NCBI RefSeq assembly: GCF_002746455.1
Contig: NZ_NWUW01000017.1
Location: 1 to 64,000, forward strand
Reading direction: 5' to 3'
DNA from: Bacillus fungorum
Lineage (GTDB): Bacteria; Bacillota; Bacilli; Bacillales; Bacillaceae_G
Length of the DNA: 64,000 bases
Shown: in pieces, positions 17,050 through 26,710 of the stretch
Numbering within the stretch: the stretch's first letter is position 1
Layout: the number at the start of each line of letters is the position of its first letter
Position numbers and translations under genes: made by a program
The notes under the pieces: model-generated
What the model was told of the DNA's origin: nothing
Seen by the model: only the letters and a program-made list of their open reading frames with translations
Databases searched by the model: none

Positions 17050-17571
17050 TTATTTATCAGATGGATAAGAAGTAATGATCTTATATCCTAAATCTCCTGA
17101 CTTATCTCTCGCTAAAACAGTAACAGTTTTTACTAACTTGTCTTTTACATTCATATTTTTCTTTATTACCGTTTTCCCAACAGGGAATGAATGTGTTGTA
17201 TTTAATACGAGACGAGCCTCTTTAGAATTTTTTAACCAATCTTGAATTTCCTTATCATGCTGCTTCAAACTATCTTTTACAGCTTTCGTTGCAGTTTCCT
17301 TGTCATAGTATGTACTTGCTGCCGATACTTTATCTGTCTTCAAACGATTCTTCAAATCTTCTTCTGATTTGCCTACATGTCTTTCAATCGTATGACCATT
17401 TTTAGGTGGCCCTTCCATTTCATCTAAAATATTATCACTAATTTTTTCTACTGATGTCGATTGATTCCCTGTTTGTTTCTCTGTTTTTTGTTCTTTTCCT
17501 GCACATCCACTTAAGATCAGCATTAGTGCCAATAAACTACCCAAGAAAAGACTACTTATTCGTTTCATCAT
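17050..17571 (-). CDS. Lipoprotein with RNase A-like (CdiA-CT type) toxin domain
   Basis: A 173-residue precursor with a signal peptide and lipobox (LSGC, Cys 23), a short linker (24-57), and a domain from about 58 to 171. That domain reads like the bacterial RNase A-like toxin family first defined in a Yersinia CdiA C-terminus. GHTIERHVGKSEEDLKNRL gives His65 and Arg76, eleven apart as in the Yersinia toxin. SAASTYYDKETATKAV is the family middle motif, and the end YKIITSYPSD supplies Thr167 and Tyr169. All four expected catalytic residues are therefore present. The second ATG (17568) has the better spacing to GAGGTG. A CdiI-like gene follows. Secreted-ribonuclease activity is inferred. Confidence 0.7.
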   Translation of the reverse strand: MMKRISSLFLGSLLALMLILSGCAGKEQKTEKQTGNQSTSVEKISDNILDEMEGPPKNGHTIERHVGKSEEDLKNRLKTDKVSAASTYYDKETATKAVKDSLKQHDKEIQDWLKNSKEARLVLNTTHSFPVGKTVIKKNMNVKDKLVKTVTVLARDKSGDLGYKIITSYPSDK

Positions 17572-17968
17572 ATCACCTCTTTCATGATTATTATCGTAAC
17601 TTCACTAAAAGTCAATTTCACACTAAAAAAACATATCCATCTTTTAAATTCCTCACCTATTTTGCCATATTATCACCCGATTTTCATAAAATCGCTATTT
17701 TCGCCCCTTCTATAAATATACCCCTATGTTTTTATGATTATTTCCCGAGTTAAATCACCTCTCAAAACACTAATAAAACCCTTTAAAATAAGGATTTTAT
17801 TAGTGTTTTTTAAACAACTAAGATATACCCCTCTTTCTATATACCTAATACCCATATAAGGTATATAAATGGTGTTTTATCAACGTTTTTCTACATTATG
17901 TGAATTTACACTTGCCTATACAATGGAAATATGATGTAATGCAAAAAAAAGATAAAGGATTTTAAACA
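17572..17968. other. Divergent intergenic region with orphan hairpin
   Basis: About 400 bp between the toxin-like lipoprotein (-) and the VTT protein (+). It holds a strong hairpin (17763-17813) and presumably both promoters. No ORF is supported. Confidence 0.45.
17763..17813 (+). terminator. Orphan terminator-like hairpin
   Basis: AAACACTAATAAAACC pairs with GG-A-TTTTATTAGTGTTT around a loop of 11 nt, followed by a T-run on the plus strand. No gene upstream on the plus strand ends here, so it may act on a short transcript or as an attenuator. Confidence 0.55.
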
Positions 17969-18517
17969 ATGGCTGAAACAATTCAAAACTTCTTAACAGA
18001 CTACTATTCAATCGCAATTCCACTTAGTATCTTAATTAACATCATTATTAGTCTTTTAGGTGTTATCCCTAGTATTTTTTTGACGGCTATTAACATACAG
18101 CTCTTTGGTGTAACGAACGGAACCATTATTTCGATCGTCGGTGAGGCATTAGGGGCTATTATCTCGTTTTATATTTATCGTATAGGCTTTCAGAAATTCA
18201 CTCACAGCAAAGTAAATAAATATCCAAAGGTAGAACGCCTACTTTATGTAGAAGGTAGAGAGGCCTTTCTACTCGTTCTATCGTTTCGATTAATACCTTT
18301 TATCCCATCAAGTATTGTGACTTTATTTGCAGCTCTAGGTAAAATGTCATTACTATCCTTCAGTATCGCCAGTACAATAGGTAAAATACCCGCTTTATTG
18401 ATTGAAGTATATTCGGCATATCACGTTATGAATGGAACAAATGAAGCGAAGTGGATTGTAACAATCACAGGCGCTATTGGATTGTTTTATTTGTGGAAAA
18501 AATGGAGAAAAAAATAA
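17969..18517 (+). CDS. VTT-domain (TVP38/TMEM64, DedA-like) membrane protein
   Basis: This 182-residue membrane protein has 5-6 hydrophobic segments. The VTT (SNARE-associated) signature is visible: a GEALGAIISFYIYR re-entrant glycine segment around 56-69, and FRLIPFIPSSIVTLFAALGKMSLLSF around 109-134, containing the conserved R and P residues. DedA and TVP38 relatives act in lipid carrier (undecaprenyl phosphate or phospholipid) translocation. The exact substrate here is unknown. AAAGGA lies before the ATG. A terminator follows directly. Confidence 0.82.
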   Translation: MAETIQNFLTDYYSIAIPLSILINIIISLLGVIPSIFLTAINIQLFGVTNGTIISIVGEALGAIISFYIYRIGFQKFTHSKVNKYPKVERLLYVEGREAFLLVLSFRLIPFIPSSIVTLFAALGKMSLLSFSIASTIGKIPALLIEVYSAYHVMNGTNEAKWIVTITGAIGLFYLWKKWRKK

Positions 18518-18548
18518 AGAAGGAGCCTATGCTCCTTCTTTATTTTTG
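18516..18548 (+). terminator. Terminator of the VTT gene
   Basis: AAAGAAGGAGC ctat GCTCCTTCTTT stem followed by ATTTTT. Confidence 0.85.
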
Positions 18549-18579
18549 AGGTATTTTATTATAACTATCCCTTAAAACC

Positions 18580-20322
<1,743 letters not shown>

Positions 20323-20408
20323 TCATATTAGCATTATGTTTCCACTATTAATATACTAAAAATTCAAATAATTTTTTTCTCAAGTTTTGTAGAATTTTGA
20401 GGAACAAA

Positions 20409-20450
20409 TAATGAAAAACCCCTTTCCGGTTGGAAAGGGGTTTTTCATTA
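20409..20450. terminator. Terminator between the signal peptide gene and nprA
   Basis: AATGAAAAACCCCTTTCC ggtt GGAAAGGGGTTTTTCATT, a perfect 18-bp stem. It ends nprR and the peptide gene and separates them from nprA, which must have its own promoter. Confidence 0.92.
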
Positions 20451-20579
20451 AGAATTAATTACTTCTATTACTTCTTTAGCTTGACCATACATATCTCCAG
20501 TCCAAGCATATTGAGGTTCTAACACTACTAATATAGCTACTAACGCTAGTGCACCAAAAATCATTTTTTTCATATTCAT
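20448..20579 (-). CDS. nprX: Exported 43-aa peptide at the nprX position (signalling propeptide candidate)
   Basis: A 43-codon ORF whose ATG overlaps the nprR stop by 4 nt (ATGA), preceded by GGGAGG. The peptide has a basic start (MNMKKM), a hydrophobic core (IFGALALVAILVVL), a signal-peptidase-like end (PQYA before WTGD), and a short C-terminal tail GDMYGQAKEVIEVINS. Position, length and design match NprX, the exported precursor of the NprR ligand. The heptapeptide SKPDIVG known from B. thuringiensis is not present in any frame here. It may be a different pherotype. The nprX name rests on synteny only. Confidence 0.7.
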   Translation of the reverse strand: MNMKKMIFGALALVAILVVLEPQYAWTGDMYGQAKEVIEVINS

Positions 20580-21847
20580 CTTCCTCCCTTTTCTTCTAAT
20601 AAATTAATAGTTAGTCTATAATACCGATTACTTTCTTGGAATTCTAATACTTCCTCATGATATTTTGCTAATTCTAAATATACTTTTTTTAAATCTTTTT
20701 TATTTTCCTCTTGCTTAAAAAATGTTAAAGCTTCTGTTTCTAAAAACTTTTTATACACCCCCTTCTCTTCAAAATATTTATGTTGAAGTATTAAAAGTGT
20801 ATATAACATACTTTTATACTTCTCATCTCTTTTCGCAACTTCTATACCTTTATTAATCCACTCTTTTACTTCTTCAAATTCCTTCAATTCAATACATTGC
20901 AATGCAATCTCATATACAGCATCAATGTAATCTAAATCTTCTTCCTTCTTGTATTGTAAACATTGTAAATAATACTCTTTCGCTTTTACATAATCCTTTA
21001 AATGGTAATGTAAATATCCCATGTTATTTAGAGCAATCGCTGTTATATTATCTTTATCTGCAAAAGAATTAGCCTCTCTTAAAATATTTCTATAAATTTC
21101 TAAAGCTTCATTATATTGTTTTTTCTGTATATAACTTAGCCCTATCAATAGCTGGCAATTAATCACATGACGAAATTTATATTCATTCTTAAAACCTTCC
21201 ATAGCTAAATGAGCAAAATGTAACGCCATATGTTCTATTTCTAATTCATTATAAATGAGAGCCAAATTATAATAGATTCCAGTTTCATAATAGCCTTGTT
21301 CTTTCGCCATCACTTCAGTTTGAACTAAATAATCTAAGGCAGTTTTATATTTATGCTGTAAAAAGTAATATAGTCCTTTACTATACGTATATAATAATTT
21401 CTGAAATGGCGAATACTTTTTGTACATCTTTTTTAATCTCTCTAATTCTTCTTCAAGAGCAGGAAAATCTCGTTTCATAATTAAATAACGCGTATACAAC
21501 AGTTTATAATAATTTATAATTTCAAAATCCAAAACATGATTCATTTCACCTTGTAATTCTTCATATATGCGCTCTACTTGTTGCTTGTCCAAATGAACGA
21601 GTGCATTTAACCATTCATCCAGCTTTCCCTTCACATCTTCTTCTACATCTCTCAAATCCGTCACGGCAATTTCTAATCTTGTGCAGAGCAATTGTAGAAT
21701 CTCTTCTGATGCTTCGATCTTTCCATTTTCGATTTTACTTAAGTATGAGACAGAACAAATGCCCTGACATAATTCTTCTTGTGTCATTTTTTGCTGTAGC
21801 CGTTTGTAAAAGACTTGTTTGCCTATTTTTTCTAATGTTTGTTGCAT
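20576..21847 (-). CDS. nprR: NprR, RNPP-family quorum-sensing regulator
   Basis: A 423-residue cytoplasmic protein with an N-terminal HTH_3 DNA-binding domain (TQEELCQGICSVSYLSKIENGKIEAS, about 22-47) and about nine TPR helices pairs in the rest. These include ALNNMGYLHYHLKDYVKAKEYY near 285-306. This is the layout and exact length of NprR, which binds a re-imported peptide and activates nprA and necrotrophism genes in the B. cereus group. It also has a Spo0F-phosphatase-like (Rap) function in the apo form. It is co-transcribed with the overlapping peptide gene. A PlcR-like box lies 92 bp upstream. PlcR itself is shorter, near 285 residues. Confidence 0.9.
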   Translation of the reverse strand: MQQTLEKIGKQVFYKRLQQKMTQEELCQGICSVSYLSKIENGKIEASEEILQLLCTRLEIAVTDLRDVEEDVKGKLDEWLNALVHLDKQQVERIYEELQGEMNHVLDFEIINYYKLLYTRYLIMKRDFPALEEELERLKKMYKKYSPFQKLLYTYSKGLYYFLQHKYKTALDYLVQTEVMAKEQGYYETGIYYNLALIYNELEIEHMALHFAHLAMEGFKNEYKFRHVINCQLLIGLSYIQKKQYNEALEIYRNILREANSFADKDNITAIALNNMGYLHYHLKDYVKAKEYYLQCLQYKKEEDLDYIDAVYEIALQCIELKEFEEVKEWINKGIEVAKRDEKYKSMLYTLLILQHKYFEEKGVYKKFLETEALTFFKQEENKKDLKKVYLELAKYHEEVLEFQESNRYYRLTINLLEEKGGR

Positions 21848-21938
21848 TGTCCTCCTCCATTCTCATTTCCCCCCATTACTCTAATAATACATAAAATCTT
21901 GAGAAATATAAATTGATAAATGTTAATTTTCTAAAAAA

Positions 21939-21954
21939 TATGCATTATTTCATT
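21939..21954. promoter_or_regulatory. PlcR-like box upstream of nprR
   Basis: TATGCATTATTTCATT matches the PlcR consensus TATGNANNNNTNCATA at 11 of 12 defined positions. It lies between the divergent nprR and pncB genes. PlcR control of nprR-nprX has been reported in B. thuringiensis, which supports the assignment. Confidence 0.6.
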
Positions 21955-22047
21955 TTTTTCCCTCTTGACTCTTCTTTCATATCCATTCTTTGCTACGAGC
22001 GGTGAAAAATTGGTATACTATAACCAAATTATGGAGGTGTTTTCGCG

Positions 22048-23511
22048 ATGACTTATTATAAAGACGATAGCTATGCCTTACATACAGATTTATATCAAAT
22101 TAATATGGCTTATACATATTGGAAAGATGGTATTCACAATCGCCGCTCGGTGTTTGATTTATACTTTCGAAAACTTCCATTCGAGAACGGTTATGCTGTG
22201 TTTGCTGGTCTTGAAAAAATTGTAGAGTACATAGAAAGCTTCAGTTTTACCGAAAGCGATATCGCTTATTTAGCAGAATTACAATTTGAAGAAGAATTCC
22301 TTCATTATTTACAAAATATGAAATTCACTGGAACGGTTCGAAGTATGCAAGAAGGTGAAGTTGTCTTTAATAACGAGCCTTTATTACGTGTTGATGCACC
22401 GCTGGGCGAAGCACAAATTATTGAAACTGCCCTCTTAAACATTGTGAATTACCAAACATTAATCGCAACAAAAGCAGCTCGTATGAAGCACGCTGCAAAT
22501 AATGATGAACTTTTAGAGTTTGGCACAAGACGTGCCCATGAGTTCGATGCTGCTCTTTGGGGCACACGCGCTGCCTTTATTGGTGGTTTCTCCTCTACAA
22601 GCAACGTACGGGCTGGGAAACGCTTCGGAATACCTGTAGCCGGCACACATGCTCACTCTTTCGTTCAAGCGTATCGCGATGAATATGTTGCTTTCAAAAA
22701 ATATGCCGAGACACATAAAAAGTGTGTGTTTCTTGTCGATACATACGACACTTTGAAATCCGGTGTTCCAAATGCAATTCGCGTCGCGAAGGAGTTTGGA
22801 GATCGTATCGATTTTTACGGAGTTCGCCTTGATAGTGGTGATATGGCTTATTTATCTAAAAAGGCAAGAAAACTACTAGATGAAGCTGGGTTTACAAATA
22901 CAAAAATTATCGCTTCTAGCGATTTAGATGAATACACAATTATGCACTTGAAATCTCAAGGAGCAAAAATTGATGTATGGGGCGTTGGAACAAAATTGAT
23001 TACGTCCTTTGAGCAACCAGCGTTAGGGGCTGTTTATAAACTAGTTGCGATTGAAGATACTGATGGAAAATTAAATGATACAATAAAAATTTCATCTAAT
23101 CCTGAAAAAATTACCACTCCAGGACTTAAGCGAATTTATCGTATTATCAATCGAGTTAACGATCATGCAGAAGGCGATTATATTGCATTAGATTATGAAG
23201 AACCAGGAAAAGAAGAACGTTTAAAAATGTTTCATCCTGTTCACACCTATATAAGTAAATTTGTAACAAACTTTGAAGCACGCGAACTGCATAAAGACAT
23301 TTTCGTTAACGGTGAAAGAACATATGAATTACCGAGCATATTAGATATTCAAAAATATACTGAACAGAGTCTCGCTTTATTCTGGGAAGAATATATGCGA
23401 ACTTTAAATCCCGAAGAATACCCTGTCGATTTAAGCCAGGAATGCTGGGATCATAAAATGAATTACATCCAAACTGTTCGAGAACAAGTTGAAAAAAACA
23501 TACAAAAATAA
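22048..23511 (+). CDS. pncB: Nicotinate phosphoribosyltransferase
   Basis: This 487-residue cytosolic enzyme of NAD salvage joins nicotinate and PRPP (with ATP) to form nicotinate mononucleotide. The N-terminus ALHTDLYQINMAYTYWKDG and LLNIVNYQTLIATKAARMK are family hallmarks. EFGTRRAHEFDAALWGTRAAFIGG (around 153-176) and GVRLDSGDMAYLSKKAR contain the phosphoribosyl-binding residues, with the phosphohistidine expected near GTHAHSFVQ. GGAGG lies 9 nt before the ATG. The stop codon lies within the ATAAA sequence that begins a degenerate bcr1 remnant. Confidence 0.93.
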   Translation: MTYYKDDSYALHTDLYQINMAYTYWKDGIHNRRSVFDLYFRKLPFENGYAVFAGLEKIVEYIESFSFTESDIAYLAELQFEEEFLHYLQNMKFTGTVRSMQEGEVVFNNEPLLRVDAPLGEAQIIETALLNIVNYQTLIATKAARMKHAANNDELLEFGTRRAHEFDAALWGTRAAFIGGFSSTSNVRAGKRFGIPVAGTHAHSFVQAYRDEYVAFKKYAETHKKCVFLVDTYDTLKSGVPNAIRVAKEFGDRIDFYGVRLDSGDMAYLSKKARKLLDEAGFTNTKIIASSDLDEYTIMHLKSQGAKIDVWGVGTKLITSFEQPALGAVYKLVAIEDTDGKLNDTIKISSNPEKITTPGLKRIYRIINRVNDHAEGDYIALDYEEPGKEERLKMFHPVHTYISKFVTNFEARELHKDIFVNGERTYELPSILDIQKYTEQSLALFWEEYMRTLNPEEYPVDLSQECWDHKMNYIQTVREQVEKNIQK

Positions 23512-23561
23512 AGTGGAACTTTAATCAGTTGGGGTTTTATCCATCCCCCACCGATTGGTGT
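23508..23561 (+). repeat. Degenerate bcr1 left-end remnant
   Basis: ATAAA followed by GTGGAACTTTAATCAGTTGGGG and a partner CCCCCACCGATTGG reproduces the first hairpin of bcr1. The rest of the element is missing. It starts within the pncB stop codon. Confidence 0.65.
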
Positions 23562-23567
23562 GGGATG

Positions 23568-23598
23568 GACAGAGAAGTTTCCCTCTTCTCTGTTTTTT
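23568..23598 (+). terminator. Terminator of pncB
   Basis: ACAGAGAAG tttccct CTTCTCTGT stem followed by TTTTTT. It lies directly after the bcr1 remnant. Confidence 0.85.
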
Positions 23599-23656
23599 AC
23601 AAACTATATGGATATTTGTAAAAAATATATTAAAATAATAAGACAAAATAAACAAT

Positions 23657-23690
23657 AAAAAATAGGACGCAATTGCGTCCTATTTTTTAT
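23657..23690 (-). terminator. Terminator of the cadCA operon
   Basis: AAAAAATAGGACGCAATTGCGTCCTATTTTTT is a perfect palindromic hairpin overlapping the cadA stop codon. Confidence 0.88.
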
Positions 23691-26053
23691 AAATCCTTCA
23701 CTCGTAATACACGCATGGCATTTAATACTGCCAGTAGTGTCACACCAACATCTGAGAAGACAGCTTCCCACATTGTTGCAATACCAAAAGCACCAAGTAA
23801 TAAAACTAATCCTTTTACACCTAATGCAAAGATGATATTTTGCCATACAATGCGTCGTGTACGTTTTGCAATGTTTACAGCTGTCGCAATTTTTGAAGGC
23901 TCATCAGTCATAATAACGATATCTGCCGCTTCAATTGCTGCATCTGATCCTAAACCACCCATTGCAATACCAACATCTGCTCTTGCTAATACCGGTGTAT
24001 CATTAATACCATCACCAACGAAAGCAACTTTTTCTTTTCCGCGCTTCGCTGCATCAATTTTTTCAATCTCTTCTACTTTTTGTTGCGGTAATAGTTCTGC
24101 GTGAACTTCATCTAAACCTAATTCTTTACCAACAGCTTCACCGACTAGTTTTGCATCACCAGTTAACATGACTGTCTTCTTAATACCTAGTTCTTTTAAC
24201 TTTTGAATTGCTTGTTTTGAATCTTCTTTTACCTCATCAGAGATAACAATATAACCTGCATATTTTCCATCTACAGCAACGTGAACTAATGTACCTACTG
24301 TTTCTGGTTGCTTAAATGTAATGTTTTCTTTTTTCATTAATTTAGCATTACCTGCAAAAATTTCTTTTCCTTGTACTTTTACGACTGTACCGTGACCAGA
24401 AATTTCGCTATAATCATCGATTATTTTTTCATCAATTAATTTTCCATATGCATTTCGAATCGATTGTGCAATCGGATGGTTAGAATACACTTCAGCAAAT
24501 GCTGCATACTCTAATAATTCTTCATTTGTAATGCCTTCGCTTGGTTCCATTTTCGTAACTTTGAAGACACCTTTTGTTAATGTTCCTGTTTTATCAAAAA
24601 CAATATATTTCACATCATTTAAAGCTTCTAAATAGTTACTTCCTTTTACTAATACACCACTTTTAGATGCACCACCGATACCTCCAAAGAACCCAAGAGG
24701 AATAGATACAACTAACGCACATGGACAAGAGATTACTAAGAACACTAAAGCTCTATAAATCCAATCAGCAAATGTAGCTCCTTCTAAAATAAGTGGTGGA
24801 ATAAACGCCATAATCGCTGCTGTAATAACTACAACTGGAGTGTAATAACGCGCGAACTTCGTAATAAAGTTTTCTGTTGGCGCTTTTTTACTGCTTGCAT
24901 TTTGAACTAAATCTAAAATTTTTGATACAGTGGATTCACCGAATTCTTTTGTAACTTCAATTGTTAATACACCATTTTGGTTCACAAAACCACTTAGTAC
25001 ATCATTTCCAACTTCAACTTCACGTGGTACAGATTCACCAGTCAACGCTGAAGTATCTACCATCGATGTTCCTTCAACTACTTTTCCGTCTAATGGTACT
25101 TTCTCACCAGGTTTCACGATAATATAATCGCCGATTTGTACATCTTCTGGTGATACTTGTTTCGTTTCATTTCCAACCTTTACATTCGCGTAATCGGGAC
25201 GAATATCCATTAATGAAGTAATTGATTTTCGAGAACGGTTTACCGCAATACTTTGGAATAGTTCCCCTACTTGATAGAATAACATTACTGCAACCGCTTC
25301 AGGATATTGCTGAATCGCAAAAGCGCCTAGTGTTGCAATTGCCATTAAGAAGTTCTCATCGAACACTTGGCCGCGAGTTATGTTTCTTACGGCTCTCCAA
25401 ACGATATCCCCACCTATTAATACATACGCAAGGACGAATAACGGAATTGTTATCATTTGTGGTAAGCCAGCTAATGCAGCAATTGCTGTCAAAATTCCGC
25501 CGACCACTAATCGTCCTACCATCTTTTTCACATTTGCTTCACCATGGTCGTGACTATGCCCGTGGTCATGATCACCCTTTTCTTCACGAACAACTTTCAC
25601 ATCTGGTTCTAACTTTTGAACGACATTTGTTATATTTGCTACAGTCGCTTCTAATTCTCTTTTATTCGCTACCTCAACTCGTAATTTCTTTGATACGAAA
25701 TCAACAGTTGCTGCTGAAACCGTCGGCATTTCCTTAACTTTATTTTCAATCTTCATCGCACAATTTGCGCAATCTAAACCTTCTAATATAAACACTTCTT
25801 TTGCTACTTTTGTGTTTTTTTCTTCTTGCACTTTAATATGCGGTTCTAATTTTGTAACGAGTTGTTTTGCTTCTATAATAACTTCGTTTTCTTTATTTTG
25901 TGCTGTCTCTAAAACCATTGTTTTTGTTGCGAAATTTACAGAGCAAGAATTTACTCCTTCTATATTTCCAACACCTTTTTCAATTTTCATTGCACAGTTC
26001 GCACAATCTAAACCCTCTAACATTAGTTTCTTTTTCACTAATGCTTCAGCCAT
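23687..26053 (-). CDS. cadA: Heavy-metal-exporting P1B-type ATPase (CadA: Cd/Zn/Co)
   Basis: This 788-residue membrane pump exports divalent heavy metals. Two N-terminal HMA metal-binding domains each carry GLDCANCAMKIE (near residues 15 and 92). They are followed by a His-rich DHDHGHSHDHGE linker, then eight membrane helices. The transport site CPC is at residues 443-445, the phosphorylated Asp in DKTGT is residue 487, and the hinge GDGINDTP occurs near 690. The CPC motif with a CadC-type repressor gene directly upstream (23-nt gap) favours Cd/Zn/Pb over copper. It is the second gene of the operon and ends at a palindromic terminator. Confidence 0.92.
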   Translation of the reverse strand: MAEALVKKKLMLEGLDCANCAMKIEKGVGNIEGVNSCSVNFATKTMVLETAQNKENEVIIEAKQLVTKLEPHIKVQEEKNTKVAKEVFILEGLDCANCAMKIENKVKEMPTVSAATVDFVSKKLRVEVANKRELEATVANITNVVQKLEPDVKVVREEKGDHDHGHSHDHGEANVKKMVGRLVVGGILTAIAALAGLPQMITIPLFVLAYVLIGGDIVWRAVRNITRGQVFDENFLMAIATLGAFAIQQYPEAVAVMLFYQVGELFQSIAVNRSRKSITSLMDIRPDYANVKVGNETKQVSPEDVQIGDYIIVKPGEKVPLDGKVVEGTSMVDTSALTGESVPREVEVGNDVLSGFVNQNGVLTIEVTKEFGESTVSKILDLVQNASSKKAPTENFITKFARYYTPVVVITAAIMAFIPPLILEGATFADWIYRALVFLVISCPCALVVSIPLGFFGGIGGASKSGVLVKGSNYLEALNDVKYIVFDKTGTLTKGVFKVTKMEPSEGITNEELLEYAAFAEVYSNHPIAQSIRNAYGKLIDEKIIDDYSEISGHGTVVKVQGKEIFAGNAKLMKKENITFKQPETVGTLVHVAVDGKYAGYIVISDEVKEDSKQAIQKLKELGIKKTVMLTGDAKLVGEAVGKELGLDEVHAELLPQQKVEEIEKIDAAKRGKEKVAFVGDGINDTPVLARADVGIAMGGLGSDAAIEAADIVIMTDEPSKIATAVNIAKRTRRIVWQNIIFALGVKGLVLLLGAFGIATMWEAVFSDVGVTLLAVLNAMRVLRVKDL

Positions 26054-26076
26054 CGTTCTCCCTCCTCGCGTTGTAT

Positions 26077-26454
26077 TTATGCTTCCTCGTTTACGTGTTC
26101 AAACGCTTGCTCGAAGATATGAATTACGTGTTGGTCAGCTAACGAATAATAAACGACCTTTCCTTCTTTACGATTCTTTACCAGTTTCGCTTGCTTTAAC
26201 ACACGAAGCTGATGTGAAATAGATGATTGTGTCATTCCTAATAAATAAGCTAAATCACAAACGCACATTTCAGCTTCAAATAACGCATGTAATATTCTCG
26301 TACGTGTACGATCGCCTAATACTTTAAATAATTCTGCTACTTTACTTAAACTGTCATCAGTTGGAATTGTTTGTTTCACTTGATCCACAACTTCTTCATG
26401 GATTATCGTTTGAGAACATGTCTCTTGTGGTGTTTCTACTTTATTTCCAGCCAT
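26077..26454 (-). CDS. cadC: CadC-type ArsR/SmtB metal-responsive repressor
   Basis: This 125-residue winged-helix repressor releases DNA on binding Cd, Pb or Zn. AEMCVCDLAYLLGMTQSSISHQLRVLK (61-87) includes the Cys64-x-Cys66 pair and recognition helix. An N-terminal Cys13 could complete the alpha3N metal site as in staphylococcal CadC. The C-terminal DQHVIHIFEQAFEHVNE contains the Asp/His residues of the alpha5 zinc site. It is the first gene of the operon with cadA. Two operator palindromes surround its promoter, implying autoregulation. GAGGTG precedes the ATG. Confidence 0.92.
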   Translation of the reverse strand: MAGNKVETPQETCSQTIIHEEVVDQVKQTIPTDDSLSKVAELFKVLGDRTRTRILHALFEAEMCVCDLAYLLGMTQSSISHQLRVLKQAKLVKNRKEGKVVYYSLADQHVIHIFEQAFEHVNEEA

Positions 26455-26479
26455 TATAGTTCACCTCTTTAATTGAACA

Positions 26480-26542
26480 TATGAACAATCATTCATATAT
26501 CTTATACTCTTATTATATGAGCGCTCATTCATATGTGTCAAT
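26480..26542 (-). promoter_or_regulatory. cad promoter with two CadC operators
   Basis: On the minus strand -35 TTGACA (26537-26542) and -10 TATAAT (26513-26518) are 18 bp apart. Two 20-bp inverted repeats share the form ATATGANC-RN-TCATTCATAT: ATATGAGCGCTCATTCATAT (26516-26535), inside the spacer, and ATATGAACAATCATTCATAT (26480-26499), in the transcribed leader. Their centres are 36 bp apart. Confidence 0.82.
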
Positions 26543-26643
26543 GAAATCTCATACATTTTTTCGAACATTTTAATAAGGCTTATACATATTTTCCGCATCC
26601 ATTACATTCTCATACAAAAAAGGATGTACATTTTGTACAAAAG

Positions 26644-26684
26644 AAAAAAGCCTTGCGCGCTCCCTAGACGCACAAGGCTTACTA
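26644..26684 (-). terminator. Terminator of the amino acid permease gene
   Basis: On the minus strand AAGCCTTG ... CAAGGCTT followed by TTTTT. Confidence 0.82.
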
Positions 26685-26710
26685 TACTTATATCCCTTTT
26701 AATTAAGCTT

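Noticed and set aside
20448..20579. PapR, the PlcR signalling peptide
   Set aside because: The C-terminal LPFEF/LPFEY-type signal is absent, and the partner regulator is 423 residues with many TPRs (NprR-like), not the about 285-residue PlcR.
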